NCBI RefSeq assembly: GCF_011927785.1
Contig: NZ_JAATJK010000001.1
Span: 3,224,001 to 3,288,000, forward strand
Direction of reading: 5' to 3'
From: Micromonospora profundi
GTDB taxonomy: Bacteria > Actinomycetota > Actinomycetes > Mycobacteriales > Micromonosporaceae
DNA length: 64,000 bases
Part shown: positions 8,661-17,309 of the stretch, piece after piece
How positions within the stretch are numbered: the stretch's first letter is position 1
How the letters are laid out: every line of letters begins with the position of its first letter
Made by a program: the position numbers and the translations under genes
The notes under the pieces: generated by a model
The model's input: only the letters and a program-made list of their open reading frames with translations
What the model was told of the DNA's origin: nothing
The model's database searches: none

Positions 8661-8900
8661 GTGGACGTATTCAGCTGGGGCGGACTCACGGCCGCCGTGC
8701 TCACCAGCCTCACCGGGCTGCTGGCACTGTGGATCCGCGCCCGGTGGCGCGTACACCACGAGAAGGCGCGGGGTGACTCGCTCATCGCGATCGCCGAGGC
8801 CCTGCCCGGCGGCGGCCGGCTACGCGACCAACGCGCCGACGGGTCGTGCATCACCCTGACGGTGCCCACCGCTGCGGGCAGCGGGAACCGTCGTGGATGA
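8661..8900 (+). CDS. Small single-pass membrane protein, first gene of the sigma operon
   Basis: 79 aa from GTG 8661. One transmembrane segment lies at about residues 6-24 (WGGLTAAVLTSLTGLLALW), followed by a basic RARWRVHHEKAR turn and a short soluble tail (RLRDQRADGSCITLTV). It overlaps the next gene by 8 bases, which suggests co-translation. Its role is unknown; a small membrane partner or anchor for the sigma factor is possible but not shown by sequence. Confidence 0.5.
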   Translation: MDVFSWGGLTAAVLTSLTGLLALWIRARWRVHHEKARGDSLIAIAEALPGGGRLRDQRADGSCITLTVPTAAGSGNRRG

Positions 8901-9486
8901 CAAGACAACCGAGCGGGCCGAACCCGAACCCTCCTATTGGATGGTCCGTTCGACCCCGAATGCACCGCTGCGCGATCTCGTCCCGTGCGAGCAGGACCAG
9001 ATCCGCGACGAGTTCAGCGCCTTCTACAGGGGGTTCTTGACCCACCTGGCGTCCTGGCTGATCCTCCACGGTTGGGTGTCCGACGCCGACGCCTACGACG
9101 TCGCGCAGGACACGATGCGCCTCGCGTACGAGAGGTGGCCCACCATCGAGCACCCGCGGGCCTGGGCCCGGCGGACCGCCTCCCGGCTGTGCGTTGAGCG
9201 CTTATCCCGGGGCGAGATGCTCCCGGTGGAGGACATCGAGGATCGGATCCCACGCAAGGGTGATACCTGCGCTACCGCTGTGTCGGACACCCTGCAGGAC
9301 TTCATGGCTGCCCTGCAGACGCTCCCGCCGCGCCAGCGCCAGGTGCTCCTGTGGGCTTATGAGGAGTATGAGCCCGCCGAAATCGCCGCCGAACTCAAGA
9401 TGACGCCGGAGGCCGTGCGGAGCAGCCTCTGGAAGGCGAGACGCAAGATTGCCAAGATCATGCACGGTCAGGACTCGGACCAGTGA
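8893..9486 (+). CDS. ECF-type RNA polymerase sigma factor
   Basis: 197 aa from GTG 8893. Sigma region 2 spans about residues 35-100 (DEFSAFYRGFLTHLASWLIL, then DAYDVAQDTMRLAYERW and HPRAWARRTASR). Region 4 spans about 135-190 (ALQTLPPRQRQVLLWAYEEY, ELKMTPEAVRSSLWKARRKI). There is no extra C-terminal domain. It overlaps the small membrane protein upstream and the 275-aa gene downstream (GTGA at 9483), so the three are one operon. No recognisable zinc anti-sigma factor is adjacent; either partner gene could have that role. Confidence 0.8.
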   Translation: MDDKTTERAEPEPSYWMVRSTPNAPLRDLVPCEQDQIRDEFSAFYRGFLTHLASWLILHGWVSDADAYDVAQDTMRLAYERWPTIEHPRAWARRTASRLCVERLSRGEMLPVEDIEDRIPRKGDTCATAVSDTLQDFMAALQTLPPRQRQVLLWAYEEYEPAEIAAELKMTPEAVRSSLWKARRKIAKIMHGQDSDQ

Positions 9487-10310
9487 GCAAGGGGGTGGAC
9501 ATGAACGACCGGGACGCGGGAGCGCCGAACAGCCGCCCCGGTGCGCCCGAGCCCAAGTCGCCGATGACGCGCTGGGACGATGATGCGGCTGGCCACGAGG
9601 CCCTCAGCGAGATCGAGCGACGCCTTGACCAGACGTGGGACGTCGAGGCAGGGCTCCAGGAGATTCTGCTCGCTGACCGCTACGGCAGGACCATCAAGGT
9701 CCAGCCGGGAACATTCGACGTCGAGAAGGGTCTGGCGGATATCGTCGGTCCACCTGCCGATCGTTGGGACGGTTGGGTGCGCAGGGCCGACTACGGGGCG
9801 GCGGACGACGTAGACATCGTTGTGGCCGACGGCGGGATTGGCCAGGCGAAGGTCTTTACCGAACCCGTCGACGCGGCCTACCAGCTGCACCTCGTGACGC
9901 AGTCCTTCAACTCGGCGAGCACTGTCCACCGGATTGAGCTTCTGGCCGACACCATGGAGGATGCCTTGCTCGAGTTGGAGGAGCAGTGCGACCGTGGATC
10001 GATCTTCAGGTACGTCCAGGCCATTTCGTCTGGGCACATCTCGGTCAAGAACCTGCAGAGGCTTGCGCGTCGCATTGAGGACCGAATGGTTACCCGCGAC
10101 CACGCGGTTCGCGTAGTGGACGGTGCTCGATCTGCGTGCCTATGGATTCAACGGGAACTCAGCGAGCCGGGTGAGCGTGACCTACCTCTACCAACGGTAG
10201 AAATCTCCGTGGATCGCCTATCTTCATTGACCCGCGAGGCCGCCGACCTACGCGTGGCCGTTGCAAGATTGTTCGACCCGTCGGATGATCTGGTCGACAT
10301 GCTGCAATGA
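9483..10310 (+). CDS. Uncharacterised protein co-expressed with the ECF sigma factor
   Basis: 275 aa, GTG start overlapping the sigma-factor stop. The N-terminus (residues 1-45) is charged and Pro-rich. Residues 45-110 contain an internal near-repeat: QTWDVEAGLQEIL and PGTFDVEKGLADIV have the same W/F-DVE-xGL pattern. No transmembrane segment is visible. The C-terminal half is helical and acidic. I do not recognise a family. Tight coupling to the sigma factor suggests a regulatory or effector role. A strong hairpin follows three bases after the stop. Confidence 0.5.
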   Translation: MSKGVDMNDRDAGAPNSRPGAPEPKSPMTRWDDDAAGHEALSEIERRLDQTWDVEAGLQEILLADRYGRTIKVQPGTFDVEKGLADIVGPPADRWDGWVRRADYGAADDVDIVVADGGIGQAKVFTEPVDAAYQLHLVTQSFNSASTVHRIELLADTMEDALLELEEQCDRGSIFRYVQAISSGHISVKNLQRLARRIEDRMVTRDHAVRVVDGARSACLWIQRELSEPGERDLPLPTVEISVDRLSSLTREAADLRVAVARLFDPSDDLVDMLQ

Positions 10311-10312
10311 CC

Positions 10313-10342
10313 GGCCGGGCGGGGGCATGTCCCCGCCCGGCC
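10313..10342 (+). terminator. Terminator-type hairpin after sigma operon
   Basis: Perfect 12-bp stem GGCCGGGCGGGG / CCCCGCCCGGCC with a 6-base loop (GCATGT), starting 3 bases after the stop at 10310. There is no U-run, as is common for actinomycete terminators. Confidence 0.7.
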
Positions 10343-10554
10343 TGCCCCGGTCATTCGGCCTCGACAACCTCGTGGGTGTTCCGCTCACCAGTCGAGCCGT
10401 ACGTACCGGCTGGCCCGCGGGCCAGGCGCGGCCCGGCCAACGGGCCCGCCCGTAGTTCCAGCCCCCAAAACAACGGTAAGAACTGAGGGTTCATCAAGCT
10501 CTGTATAGAGGCCTAGCGCGCCGTCCGTTTGGTGATCGTCGATGCTCAGGCGGT

Positions 10555-10830
10555 GAGTTCGCGGCGGCGACTCAGGACGTGTTCTCGGCGGAGGAACTGG
10601 CTCGGCTTCGGGACTTCCCGGAGATCAACAGGGCGGAGCTGATCCGGTACTTCACGTTGCCAGGTGCGGACAAGGTGTCCGTGTGCAATTTCCGTAGGGC
10701 CGCAACGTGCTGGGTGTGGCGGTCCAGCTGTGCTCGCCGCCGTGGCTCGGGTTCGTACCCGGCGAGGTGGCGTTTGCTCCGGACGCCGTGGTGGACGGTA
10801 TGCAGCGGGCGGAGCTCGGCGGGATGCTGG
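10555..10830 (+). pseudogene. Tn3-family transposase, N-terminal (DUF4158) fragment
   Basis: The frame gives EFAAATQDVFSAEELARLRD then FPEINRAELIRYFTLPGAD, then shifts near 10700 to NVLGVAVQLCSPPWLGFVPG and EVAFAPDAVVD. This is the conserved N-terminal domain (DUF4158) of Tn3 transposases. Only about 90 of roughly 1000 residues remain. The stretch 10456-10485 (CCCCCAAAACAACGGTAAGA) might be part of a terminal repeat, but no partner copy was found. Confidence 0.65.
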
Positions 10831-11120
10831 CTTCCCTTCGGGCAGCGCAGCGGCGCAGTGCCCCAGTGCAGCACACCCAAGCCGGCGCTCGCGCATGTAC
10901 CCGGGTTCGCGGCCGTAAGAGCCGCCTGGGGAGACGGGGCGGTGCGGCGCTGTTCGGCGGCGACGCGTTCGCCGTTGCGGGCCATGCCCCGGCCGAGCGG
11001 CCCGGTCTCGGAGTGCAGTAGCCGCTCTTCTTCGCTGGGGTTCCACATGACCCGGGCCATGGACTCACCCCCCTGGTCGACAGGTACACGGATCTTATTT
11101 CACCTAGTATCGTTAAGTCC
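10831..11120. other. Unassigned stretch between Tn3 remnant and padR-like gene
   Basis: About 290 bases of very G+C-rich sequence with several overlapping open frames, none with a recognisable domain. The 40 bases before 11121 are less G+C-rich (TTATTTCACCTAGTATCGTT) and are the likely promoter region of the padR-like gene. Confidence 0.4.
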
Positions 11121-11459
11121 ATGTCGGATGGACCTGTGCGCATCACCGGGCCACTCCTGGCCGTCCTCAACGCCCTCCTCGACGCAGACGACCACGAGCT
11201 GCACGGTTGGGCGATCATGAAGGCGACCGGGAAGGGCGGTCCCACCGTCTACAAGATCCTCGAACGGCTCGCCGAGTCGAAGTGGGTGACCTCCCGGTGG
11301 GAGGACGACGCCAACACCGAGCCGGGCAAGCCCCGCCGCCGGTACTACAAGCTCACCCCACACGGCGCGACCAGCGCCCGCGCGCTGATCGCCGCCCGGC
11401 AGCCCAAACCCGTGTCGACGGCGCGCACCCGTCTCGCCTTCGGCTGGTGCGAGGCGTGA
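11121..11459 (+). CDS. PadR-family transcriptional regulator
   Basis: 112 aa. The winged-helix fold of PadR proteins is clear: LHGWAIMKATGKGGPTVYKI, LERLAESKWVTSRWED, then PGKPRRRYYKLTPHGA, which ends in the conserved (R/K)YY-LT-G wing. PadR proteins usually repress a neighbouring membrane-protein or efflux gene. The stop overlaps the start of the next gene by GTGA, so regulator and target are probably co-transcribed and autoregulated. Confidence 0.8.
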   Translation: MSDGPVRITGPLLAVLNALLDADDHELHGWAIMKATGKGGPTVYKILERLAESKWVTSRWEDDANTEPGKPRRRYYKLTPHGATSARALIAARQPKPVSTARTRLAFGWCEA

Positions 11460-11962
11460 ACCACTGGGAGATCATCGCCAGCTTCGTTTTCGGGCTGGCG
11501 GTCAACGAGATGACCGACCTGTCGCCGTGGGCGGCTCGCCGCCTGGTCCGGTGGGCGGCCTACCACTGGACCACCGATCCGGAGATCGCGGCCGGGTACG
11601 CCGAGGAGTGGACCGCCATCGTCGAGGAACGCCCCGGCAAGCTGTTCAAGCTGGCCACTGCCGTCCAGTTCGCGATTGGCGCTGCGGGGAGGGCCGCACC
11701 CCGGACGGCTACTGCGATCAAGTTCGCCGTCCGGCGGGAACTGGCCTCGGTGGAAATACAAGAGGCCCGCAGCGCTGTCCCGCTGGGCAGGGTTTTACTC
11801 ATGCTTGCCGTGTCCAGCAGCGCGACCTTCATCGCCCTCACCTACATGTTCGACCCCGTGGGCTTCAACCTCTGGGTCCTGGGCCTTTTTGTTGCTGGCC
11901 CTGCGGTCATCGCCGGCCTCGTGGTTCTCCGGCGACGCCGCCGCAGGCACGGGTTGAAGTAG
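11456..11962 (+). CDS. Membrane protein paired with PadR regulator
   Basis: 168 aa from GTG 11456, inside the padR stop. The first 110 residues are soluble and helical (EMTDLSPWAARRLVRWAAYH, AEEWTAIVEERPGKLFKLA). Two transmembrane segments follow (VLLMLAVSSSATFIALTYMF and LWVLGLFVAGPAVIAGLVVL), then a basic tail (RRRRRRHGLK). Such genes commonly sit behind PadR-like regulators in actinomycete genomes; function unknown. Confidence 0.6.
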   Translation: MNHWEIIASFVFGLAVNEMTDLSPWAARRLVRWAAYHWTTDPEIAAGYAEEWTAIVEERPGKLFKLATAVQFAIGAAGRAAPRTATAIKFAVRRELASVEIQEARSAVPLGRVLLMLAVSSSATFIALTYMFDPVGFNLWVLGLFVAGPAVIAGLVVLRRRRRRHGLK

Positions 11963-11971
11963 ATCCAGCGC

Positions 11972-12130
11972 TCACGCCTGCCGCTCGGCCCCGAACGGGG
12001 TGTCGTAGTCGCAGGCGGCGAGCTGCGGGATGGTCCACTCCTCGGCCGCCTCCCGGGCCATGCCCTGCTAGACCGCGTACGCCACCCACTTCGGCTCCGC
12101 CCACCTTGACCAGGCCGCTCCCCACGCACC
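11972..12130 (-). pseudogene. C-terminal gene remnant with in-frame stop
   Basis: Leftward frame ending at 11972 reads EPKWVAYAV, stop, QGMAREAAEEWTIPQLAACD, YDTPFGAERQA. The text after the stop is protein-like and ends in a proper stop codon. No start or full domain is present. I cannot name the family. Confidence 0.3.
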
Positions 12131-12284
12131 ACCTGCCTTCTTCGACAGTCTCTTTCGCAGGCACCATATTGCCTTGACGAGGTGACTGAGGAAGCAGGGC
12201 TAGGCACGCGCGGCAGAGGCGCGTCACGCGTGCATGCCCCCTGATGTTGTGTGCGAGTGGGGGCCCTTCGTCGTCTGCCGCCTA

Positions 12285-12315
12285 GTGCTCTGACCACGAA
12301 CGTTCGCGGTGTTGG
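12285..12315. repeat. IS630 left inverted repeat
   Basis: GTGCTCTGACCACGAACGTT then CGCGGTGTTGG. It is the inverted match of 13498-13528 with about four mismatches and is preceded by TA. Confidence 0.75.
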
Positions 12316-12371
12316 ATGACACGCCGTGGGGCCTGTCGGCTGGGCGGCGTCGGGGCGGCCAGGCTGTAGCG

Positions 12372-13495
12372 GTGGCAGAACCTGTACGCGTGCGGCGGCT
12401 CAGTGATCAGGAAGGTCAGCAGCTGCTCAGAATCACCCGCCGGGGAACCGGTTCCCCGATCCGCCTACGTCTGGCGATGGTCGTGCTCGCCTCGGCTGGC
12501 GGCAACACTGTGCCGGCGATCGCCCGCCTCGTCCAAGCCGATGAAGACACGATTCGGCAGGTCATCCACCGATTCAACGAGATGGGGATGGCCTGCTTGG
12601 ACCCTCGGTGGGCGGGTGGCCGTCCCCGCTAGATCAGTCCTGACGAGGAACAGTTCATCGTCGAGACGGCCAGCACCCGCCCCGAGAAGCTGGGGCGGCC
12701 GTTCACCCGCTGGAGCGAGCGTACGCAAGCTCGCCGACCACCTGAGCTCGGATGCCGACCGCCGGATCCGTATCGGTCGGGAACGGCTGCGGCAGATTCT
12801 GCACCAAACAAGATCACCTTCCAGCGGGCCAAGACGTGGAAGGAGTCCACCAACCCTGACCGGAACGCCAAACTCGCCCGAATCGAGTACGTCAGCAGCC
12901 ACTTCCCGCAGCGAGTGTTCGCCTTCGACGAGTTCGGACCCCTGGTGATCCGGCCGCAGGCAGGTGCCGGTTGGGCGCCGGCAGGCCATCCCCGCCGGCT
13001 GCCCGCGAACTATCACAAGCTGCACGGGGTCCGGCAGTTCCACGGCTGCTACTCCGTCGGCGACGACCAACTCTGGGGCGTCGTCCGGCGGCGCAAGAGC
13101 ACCGCGAACACCCTCGCCGCGCTCAAGTCGATCCGCGCCGCCCGCCCGGACGGTGCACCGATCTACGTGATCCTGGACAACCTCTCGGCCCACAAAGGCT
13201 CGAAGATCCGCAGGTGGGGGCGGCCCGCAAGAAAGTCGAGCTCTGCTTCACCCCGACCTACGCCTCCTGGGCCAACCCGATCGAGGCCCAGTTCGGACCG
13301 CTACGCACCTTCGTCATCGCCGGCTCGAACCACCCCAACCACACCGTCCTAACCCGGCGGCTGCAGACCTACCTACGCTGGCGCAACACCAACGCCCGCC
13401 ACCCCGACGTCCTGGCCGCCCAACGCCGAGAACGCGCCCGCATCCGCAGCGAACGACTACGACACTGGGGCCAACCCACCACCCGAGCAGCCTGA
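12372..13495 (+). pseudogene. IS630-family transposase pseudogene
   Basis: A start at GTG 12372 gives the N-terminal HTH region (RVRRLSDQEGQQLLRITRRG, NTVPAIARLVQADEDTIRQV). TAG stops this frame at 12630, immediately before text that continues the protein (ISPDEEQFIVETASTRPEKL). Later segments sit in other frames: VRKLADHLSSDADRRIRIGR, then the catalytic core with FAFDEFGPL, VILDNLSAHKGSK and ASWANPIEAQFGPL (the D, D and E positions), then LRWRNTNARHPDVL. At least three frame changes plus the stop make it non-functional. Confidence 0.8.
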
Positions 13496-13497
13496 CC

Positions 13498-13528
13498 CCA
13501 ACACCGTCAACGTTCGTGGTCACGGCAC
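13498..13528. repeat. IS630 right inverted repeat
   Basis: CCAACACCGTCAACGTTCGT then GGTCACGGCAC. It pairs with 12285-12315 and is followed by TA. Confidence 0.75.
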
Positions 13529-13531
13529 TAG

Positions 13532-13922
13532 CGGGACAGTTCGGCGACACCGCCAAACTGCGCCACTGCGGCACGGCGAGCCGCCGGACGATAGTCCGGC
13601 TTGCTGGTCCGTGAACGCGACGCCGTGCACCGCCGACCGAACGTGCCCGCACTACCAAACGCAATGGGCGATCAGGTCGAGCACGGCATCCGGTCGAGTA
13701 GGTCACCCACTTCCCTCCGAGGCATGCAAGGATCCGCTGCAGAAGCAGGTCATCACCTGGGCCGCTCAAGGTTCGGACACAGTGAGCGGGACCGCTGACC
13801 GCGCCATAGGGTTACCGACAAGGTGGGCCAGGTGGGCGGTAATCACTCCGCACCACCTCAGTCCTCTGATGTCGATGTGGATACGGCTAGGGCAGCAACG
13901 CCGGTTAGACAAGGCGTTGCGG
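13532..13922. other. Unassigned stretch after IS630
   Basis: About 390 bases between the IS630 end and the 3' end of the amidohydrolase-like gene. Open frames here show no recognisable domain, and no terminator hairpin stands out. Confidence 0.4.
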
Positions 13923-15059
13923 TCAGCGAGTGGCCGGAGAGGCAGCGGTGCGGATCCCAGCCACAAGTTGGGTAGCCTCGTTGATCACGGCCTGCTGCTG
14001 GGGCGTGAGCGGCTCGGCGGCGTAGCTGGCGACGACGGCGGCCAGCGGGTCGGTGACGTGGGTGGTGGTGCCGGCGAGTTCTTCGAGGAACGCCAGGACG
14101 CAGTAGGGGGTGTAGAAGGGGCTGTATCCGCCTTCGTGAGCGGCGACGAGCCGCCCGTGGCAGAGCCGGCCGGCCGCGTCGGTGAGCAGCCGGGTCATCT
14201 CGCGGTACGAGGCGGAGGTGAGCATCTGTCTCGCCATGGGGTCGAACACGCCCGCGTCAAAGCCGTTCGCGAGCAGGATCAGGTCCGGCGCGAAGCGGTC
14301 CAGGGCGGGCAGGACGACCTCGGTCATGGCGTGGAGGTAGGCGGCGTGGCCGCTGCCGGGCGGTAGTGGGAGGTTGAGGGCGTAGCCAAGTCCGTCGCCA
14401 GCGCCGTTCTCGTGGGTCCAGCCGGAGTCGGGTGGGAAGCAGCCGGCTTGGTGCAGGGAGATGGTGAGCACGGTCGGGTCGGTGTAGAAGATCGACTGAG
14501 TGCCGTTGCCGTGGTGGGCGTCCCAATCCACGACCGCGATCCGCGCAAGGCCGAGTTCGGCCTGTGCGTGGCGTGCAGCGATGGCGATGGCGTTGAACAG
14601 GCAGAAGCCGATCCCGGAGTCGGCGGTGGCGTGGTGTCCGGGCGGGCGGGTCAGCGCGTACCCGTTGGTGATGTCGCCCTGGGCGACGGCGGTGACGAGT
14701 TCGATCAGGCCGCCGGCCGCGAGGCGGGCGATGTCGTAGCTGCCGTGACCGACCGGGGAGAAGCCGTCCCCGGCGTCCCCTCCCCCGCGCAGCTCGCTCT
14801 GGGCCTTGATGTGCTGGAGATGCTCGCCGGTGTGCACGCGCAGGAGTTCCGTCACGGTGGCACGCCGGGGCTCGATGACCACCAGCTCAGCGAGGAGCCC
14901 GGAGGCGTGGATGAGTTCGTGGGCGCGTCGTTTGGCTTCGGGGTTCTCGATGTGCACGGCGGGTTGGATGCCGGCGGTCGGGTGGGCGGGCAGCAGGCCG
15001 GCGCTGGTGCCGGTGTCGTGCCAGAGGTATTCGGGGTGGAAGACGTAGCCGGTGCTCAT
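13923..15059 (-). CDS. Histone-deacetylase/acetylpolyamine-amidohydrolase-like enzyme (class II type)
   Basis: 378 aa from ATG 15059, with GGAGG seven bases upstream. The zinc deacetylase fold is complete: ALTRPPGHHATADSGIGFCL with His142/His143, AVVDWDAHHGNGTQSIFY with zinc ligands Asp180 and His182, and ILLANGFDAG with Asp268. In bacteria such enzymes remove acetyl groups from acetylated polyamines or other small amines, or from proteins. It is the last gene of a leftward operon containing a PLP decarboxylase, an amine/amino-acid permease and an acetyltransferase. A small-molecule amine substrate is therefore more likely than histones; that is inference. Confidence 0.82.
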   Translation of the reverse strand: MSTGYVFHPEYLWHDTGTSAGLLPAHPTAGIQPAVHIENPEAKRRAHELIHASGLLAELVVIEPRRATVTELLRVHTGEHLQHIKAQSELRGGGDAGDGFSPVGHGSYDIARLAAGGLIELVTAVAQGDITNGYALTRPPGHHATADSGIGFCLFNAIAIAARHAQAELGLARIAVVDWDAHHGNGTQSIFYTDPTVLTISLHQAGCFPPDSGWTHENGAGDGLGYALNLPLPPGSGHAAYLHAMTEVVLPALDRFAPDLILLANGFDAGVFDPMARQMLTSASYREMTRLLTDAAGRLCHGRLVAAHEGGYSPFYTPYCVLAFLEELAGTTTHVTDPLAAVVASYAAEPLTPQQQAVINEATQLVAGIRTAASPATR

Positions 15060-15103
15060 GGTGATTGCCTCCGTTGGTCGGTAGGGGAGCTCAGGCAGGA
15101 TCG

Positions 15104-16309
15104 TCAGCGCGCTGAGGTGCTGACCGGTGCTGCGGTCCCGGGCCGGGGCCGTGGGATCGACCGTGGCGGTGCGGCGGCGGTGAGGTCGGCGACGAAGGCG
15201 TCGATCTGGCCGTGGGTGATGCCGGGCATACAGATGAGGTGGCTGGTGTCGCCGTCGGTGGCGAGCAGCCACTTCTTGCGTACCTGCTCGGGTGGGGTGG
15301 GCAGGACGACGGTGAAGGCGTGCGGGTGTCGCCAGGCGGGCCAGCCGACGGCGGTGAGCTGCTCGACGGTGTAGGCCGCGAGTCGGCGGGCGTGGGTGGT
15401 CCGCCAGCGGTGTCCTTCCCGGCCGTGGGTGGCGATGGCGTGCCATAGCAGCGCGGCGGCCAGGCCGCACCGCGAGCCGGTGATCGTGGTGTCGACGGTG
15501 GCGGTGTAGGGGACGTGGCGGTGGTGGGTGCGCAGGTGGTCGCGGATGAGGACGACTCCGCACGGTGTCGGCACGCCGAGGAATTTGTGGCCGCTGATGG
15601 CGATGCTGTCGATGCCGCCGGCGTCGTCGAGGCGCAGCCGCCCGTCGAGGGCGAGGGGGATGCCGGACAGGGCTGCGTCGACGTGCAGGTGTCCGCCATC
15701 GGTGTGCTCGTCCAGGACGGCGCGGATGAGGGCGGTGTCGTCGACCGCCTCGGTCATGGTGGTGCCGGCGGTGGCCACGACGATGGCGGGCCAGCGGCGC
15801 CGGGTGCGGAGCTGCGCGGCTAGATGCGCGTAGTCCATCTCCCCGTCGGTGCGGGCGTCGACGAGGACTCCCCGCGCGCCGAGCAGTCCGACGGTTTTGG
15901 GAATCGAGTAGTGCGCGGCGCTCGAGTGGTAGATCCGGGCTGTGGGGTGGCGTCGGTAGGCGGCGTGGAGGGCGGACAGGTTGCCCTCCGTGCCGCCGGT
16001 GGTCACGTAGCCCCAACGGTCGTCGGTTGGCATGGCGAGGATGTCGGCGAGCCAGGTGATGACGGCCCGCTCCAGCACTCGTGTGTGTGCGGTTCCACCC
16101 GTGTCGGCCGGGTCGCCGATGTTGTTCCACAGGCGGTTGCCGAGGCGCGCCAGGACTTCGCTGTGGTCGAGGTCCACTGCGCCGGGAAACCCGATGCTCG
16201 TGGCCGCGGCGGCGTCGGCCTCGCGGACGAGGTGGTCGAGGGCAGCTGCGACGTCGATCGGGGCACGGCCGAGGTCCACGGCGTCGGCAAGGTTCAGGGT
16301 GTGGGTCAC
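15104..16309 (-). CDS. PLP-dependent histidine-decarboxylase-like enzyme
   Basis: 401 aa from GTG 16309, overlapping the upstream gene by GTGA. It is a group II PLP decarboxylase of the bacterial histidine-decarboxylase type: YVTTGGTEGNLSALHAAYRR (residues 101-120), YHSSAAHYSIPKTV, VVATAGTTMTEAVDD, HLHVDAALSGIPLAL with the cofactor-binding Asp211, and ISGHKFLGVPTPCGV with Lys242 as Schiff-base lysine. All key residues are present. The expected product is a biogenic amine (histamine if the substrate is histidine). Related enzymes use other amino acids, so the substrate is inference. The permease two genes upstream would fit amino-acid/amine exchange. Confidence 0.8.
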   Translation of the reverse strand: MTHTLNLADAVDLGRAPIDVAAALDHLVREADAAAATSIGFPGAVDLDHSEVLARLGNRLWNNIGDPADTGGTAHTRVLERAVITWLADILAMPTDDRWGYVTTGGTEGNLSALHAAYRRHPTARIYHSSAAHYSIPKTVGLLGARGVLVDARTDGEMDYAHLAAQLRTRRRWPAIVVATAGTTMTEAVDDTALIRAVLDEHTDGGHLHVDAALSGIPLALDGRLRLDDAGGIDSIAISGHKFLGVPTPCGVVLIRDHLRTHHRHVPYTATVDTTITGSRCGLAAALLWHAIATHGREGHRWRTTHARRLAAYTVEQLTAVGWPAWRHPHAFTVVLPTPPEQVRKKWLLATDGDTSHLICMPGITHGQIDAFVADLTAAAPPRSIPRPRPGTAAPVSTSAR

Positions 16310-17298
16310 ACCGGCCGCCCGGAGTGCAGGTGGGTGGTGAGGGTGTGGTTTAGCGCGCCCAGCTGCCGCCATACGTGCCGGGTGGCATCGTCGCAGTCCT
16401 TGGTCAGGTTCTCGTGCCGGTTGAAGTAGGTGACCCGGTCCGGGTCGAGGGTCCGGTTGCAGCGGATGCCGTCCACGCCGAGACGTGCGTGCGGGTCGCG
16501 GTCGATGTGCATCGCAGTGCCGTCGGTCAGCAGCACGTAGCACTGGCCTTTGAGGTCGAAGACGGACAGGCGGCGGCTGGTGGCTGGCAGGTCTCGCAGT
16601 GTGTGGGCGAGCTGGTACCAGCGGCCCTGGTCGGAGTCGAGGGTGCTGACGCCCACGCCGACGTAGGTGGACCCGTTGGGCAGGCTCATGTCGCCGCCGT
16701 TGACCATCGAGCCGTCCGGCCCAAGGGGATGCCAGCGGCGCCGTGTGGAGGCCGCGCGCGCGATGTTCTCGCTGGCCACCTCGGCGAGGTCGGCGAGCAG
16801 CCGGGGAAGGTCGTCGGCTTCTGGGGAGGCCAGCCACAGCCGGTAGGCGGTATGCAGCTGGTAGCCGTACGGCTCGGTCGGAGCGTCAGAGACGAAGAAC
16901 AACACCACCCCGTGCGGGCCGATCGCGTGGCGTTGCCCGAAACGCTGATCCGCCTCCACCATGTGGCCGGTGTTGATCCGCTTGCACCGGTAGGCGACCT
17001 GCTTGCGAAGGTCAGCCCAGCGGCGGACCTCCGGCGGCACCCCATCACCGACCGGCACATGCTCGAACGCCGACGAGGGCGCGGGCAGAAGCGGTGGCGG
17101 TGGGACCTTGGCTTCAGGCGGTCGCGGGTAGACGGGTGGCACACGAGCCTCCCGGTAACCCGGCGGCGGCACCTGGGCCGCAGATCCCGGCGGGCCGGCG
17201 GGCGGTGCTGCCGATGAGAGATCCGGCCGCCAGCCCGAGTTGACAGCGTCGACGTCGTAATGCCTGCCCGGAGGCGGTACCGCAGCGTGGGTCATCAT
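16306..17298 (-). CDS. Uncharacterised protein with Pro-rich N-terminus, in amine operon
   Basis: 330 aa from ATG 17298 (a second ATG follows directly), with GAAGGG upstream. Residues 30-80 are Pro-rich and probably disordered (APPAGPPGSAAQVPPPGYRE). The rest is a globular domain containing FGQRHAIGPHGVVLFFVSDA, TYVGVGVSTLDSDQGRWYQL and LTDGTAMHIDRDP. No catalytic motif was recognised. It lies between the permease (11 bases away) and the decarboxylase (4-base overlap), so it is almost certainly part of the same pathway. Confidence 0.6.
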   Translation of the reverse strand: MMTHAAVPPPGRHYDVDAVNSGWRPDLSSAAPPAGPPGSAAQVPPPGYREARVPPVYPRPPEAKVPPPPLLPAPSSAFEHVPVGDGVPPEVRRWADLRKQVAYRCKRINTGHMVEADQRFGQRHAIGPHGVVLFFVSDAPTEPYGYQLHTAYRLWLASPEADDLPRLLADLAEVASENIARAASTRRRWHPLGPDGSMVNGGDMSLPNGSTYVGVGVSTLDSDQGRWYQLAHTLRDLPATSRRLSVFDLKGQCYVLLTDGTAMHIDRDPHARLGVDGIRCNRTLDPDRVTYFNRHENLTKDCDDATRHVWRQLGALNHTLTTHLHSGRPV

Positions 17299-17309
17299 CG
17301 TCGCGCCCT

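Larger units (their letters stand above)
12285..13528 (+). mobile_element. IS630-family insertion sequence, decayed transposase
   Basis: The ends are inverted repeats of about 32 bases (12285-12315 and 13498-13528, about four mismatches). Each is flanked by TA (12283-12284 and 13529-13530), the usual IS630/Tc1-mariner target duplication. Element length is 1244 bp. The transposase gene inside is broken by an in-frame stop and several frameshifts, so the copy can move only if a transposase is supplied in trans. Confidence 0.8.

Noticed and set aside
10572..11060. Leftward open frame opposite the Tn3 remnant
   Set aside because: The + strand contains a recognisable Tn3 DUF4158 segment over the same region; the leftward translation is Arg/His/Pro-rich with no family.
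14412..15374. Rightward open frame opposite the deacetylase-like gene
   Set aside because: Shadow of the zinc-enzyme gene; composition is Gly/Val-rich without motifs.
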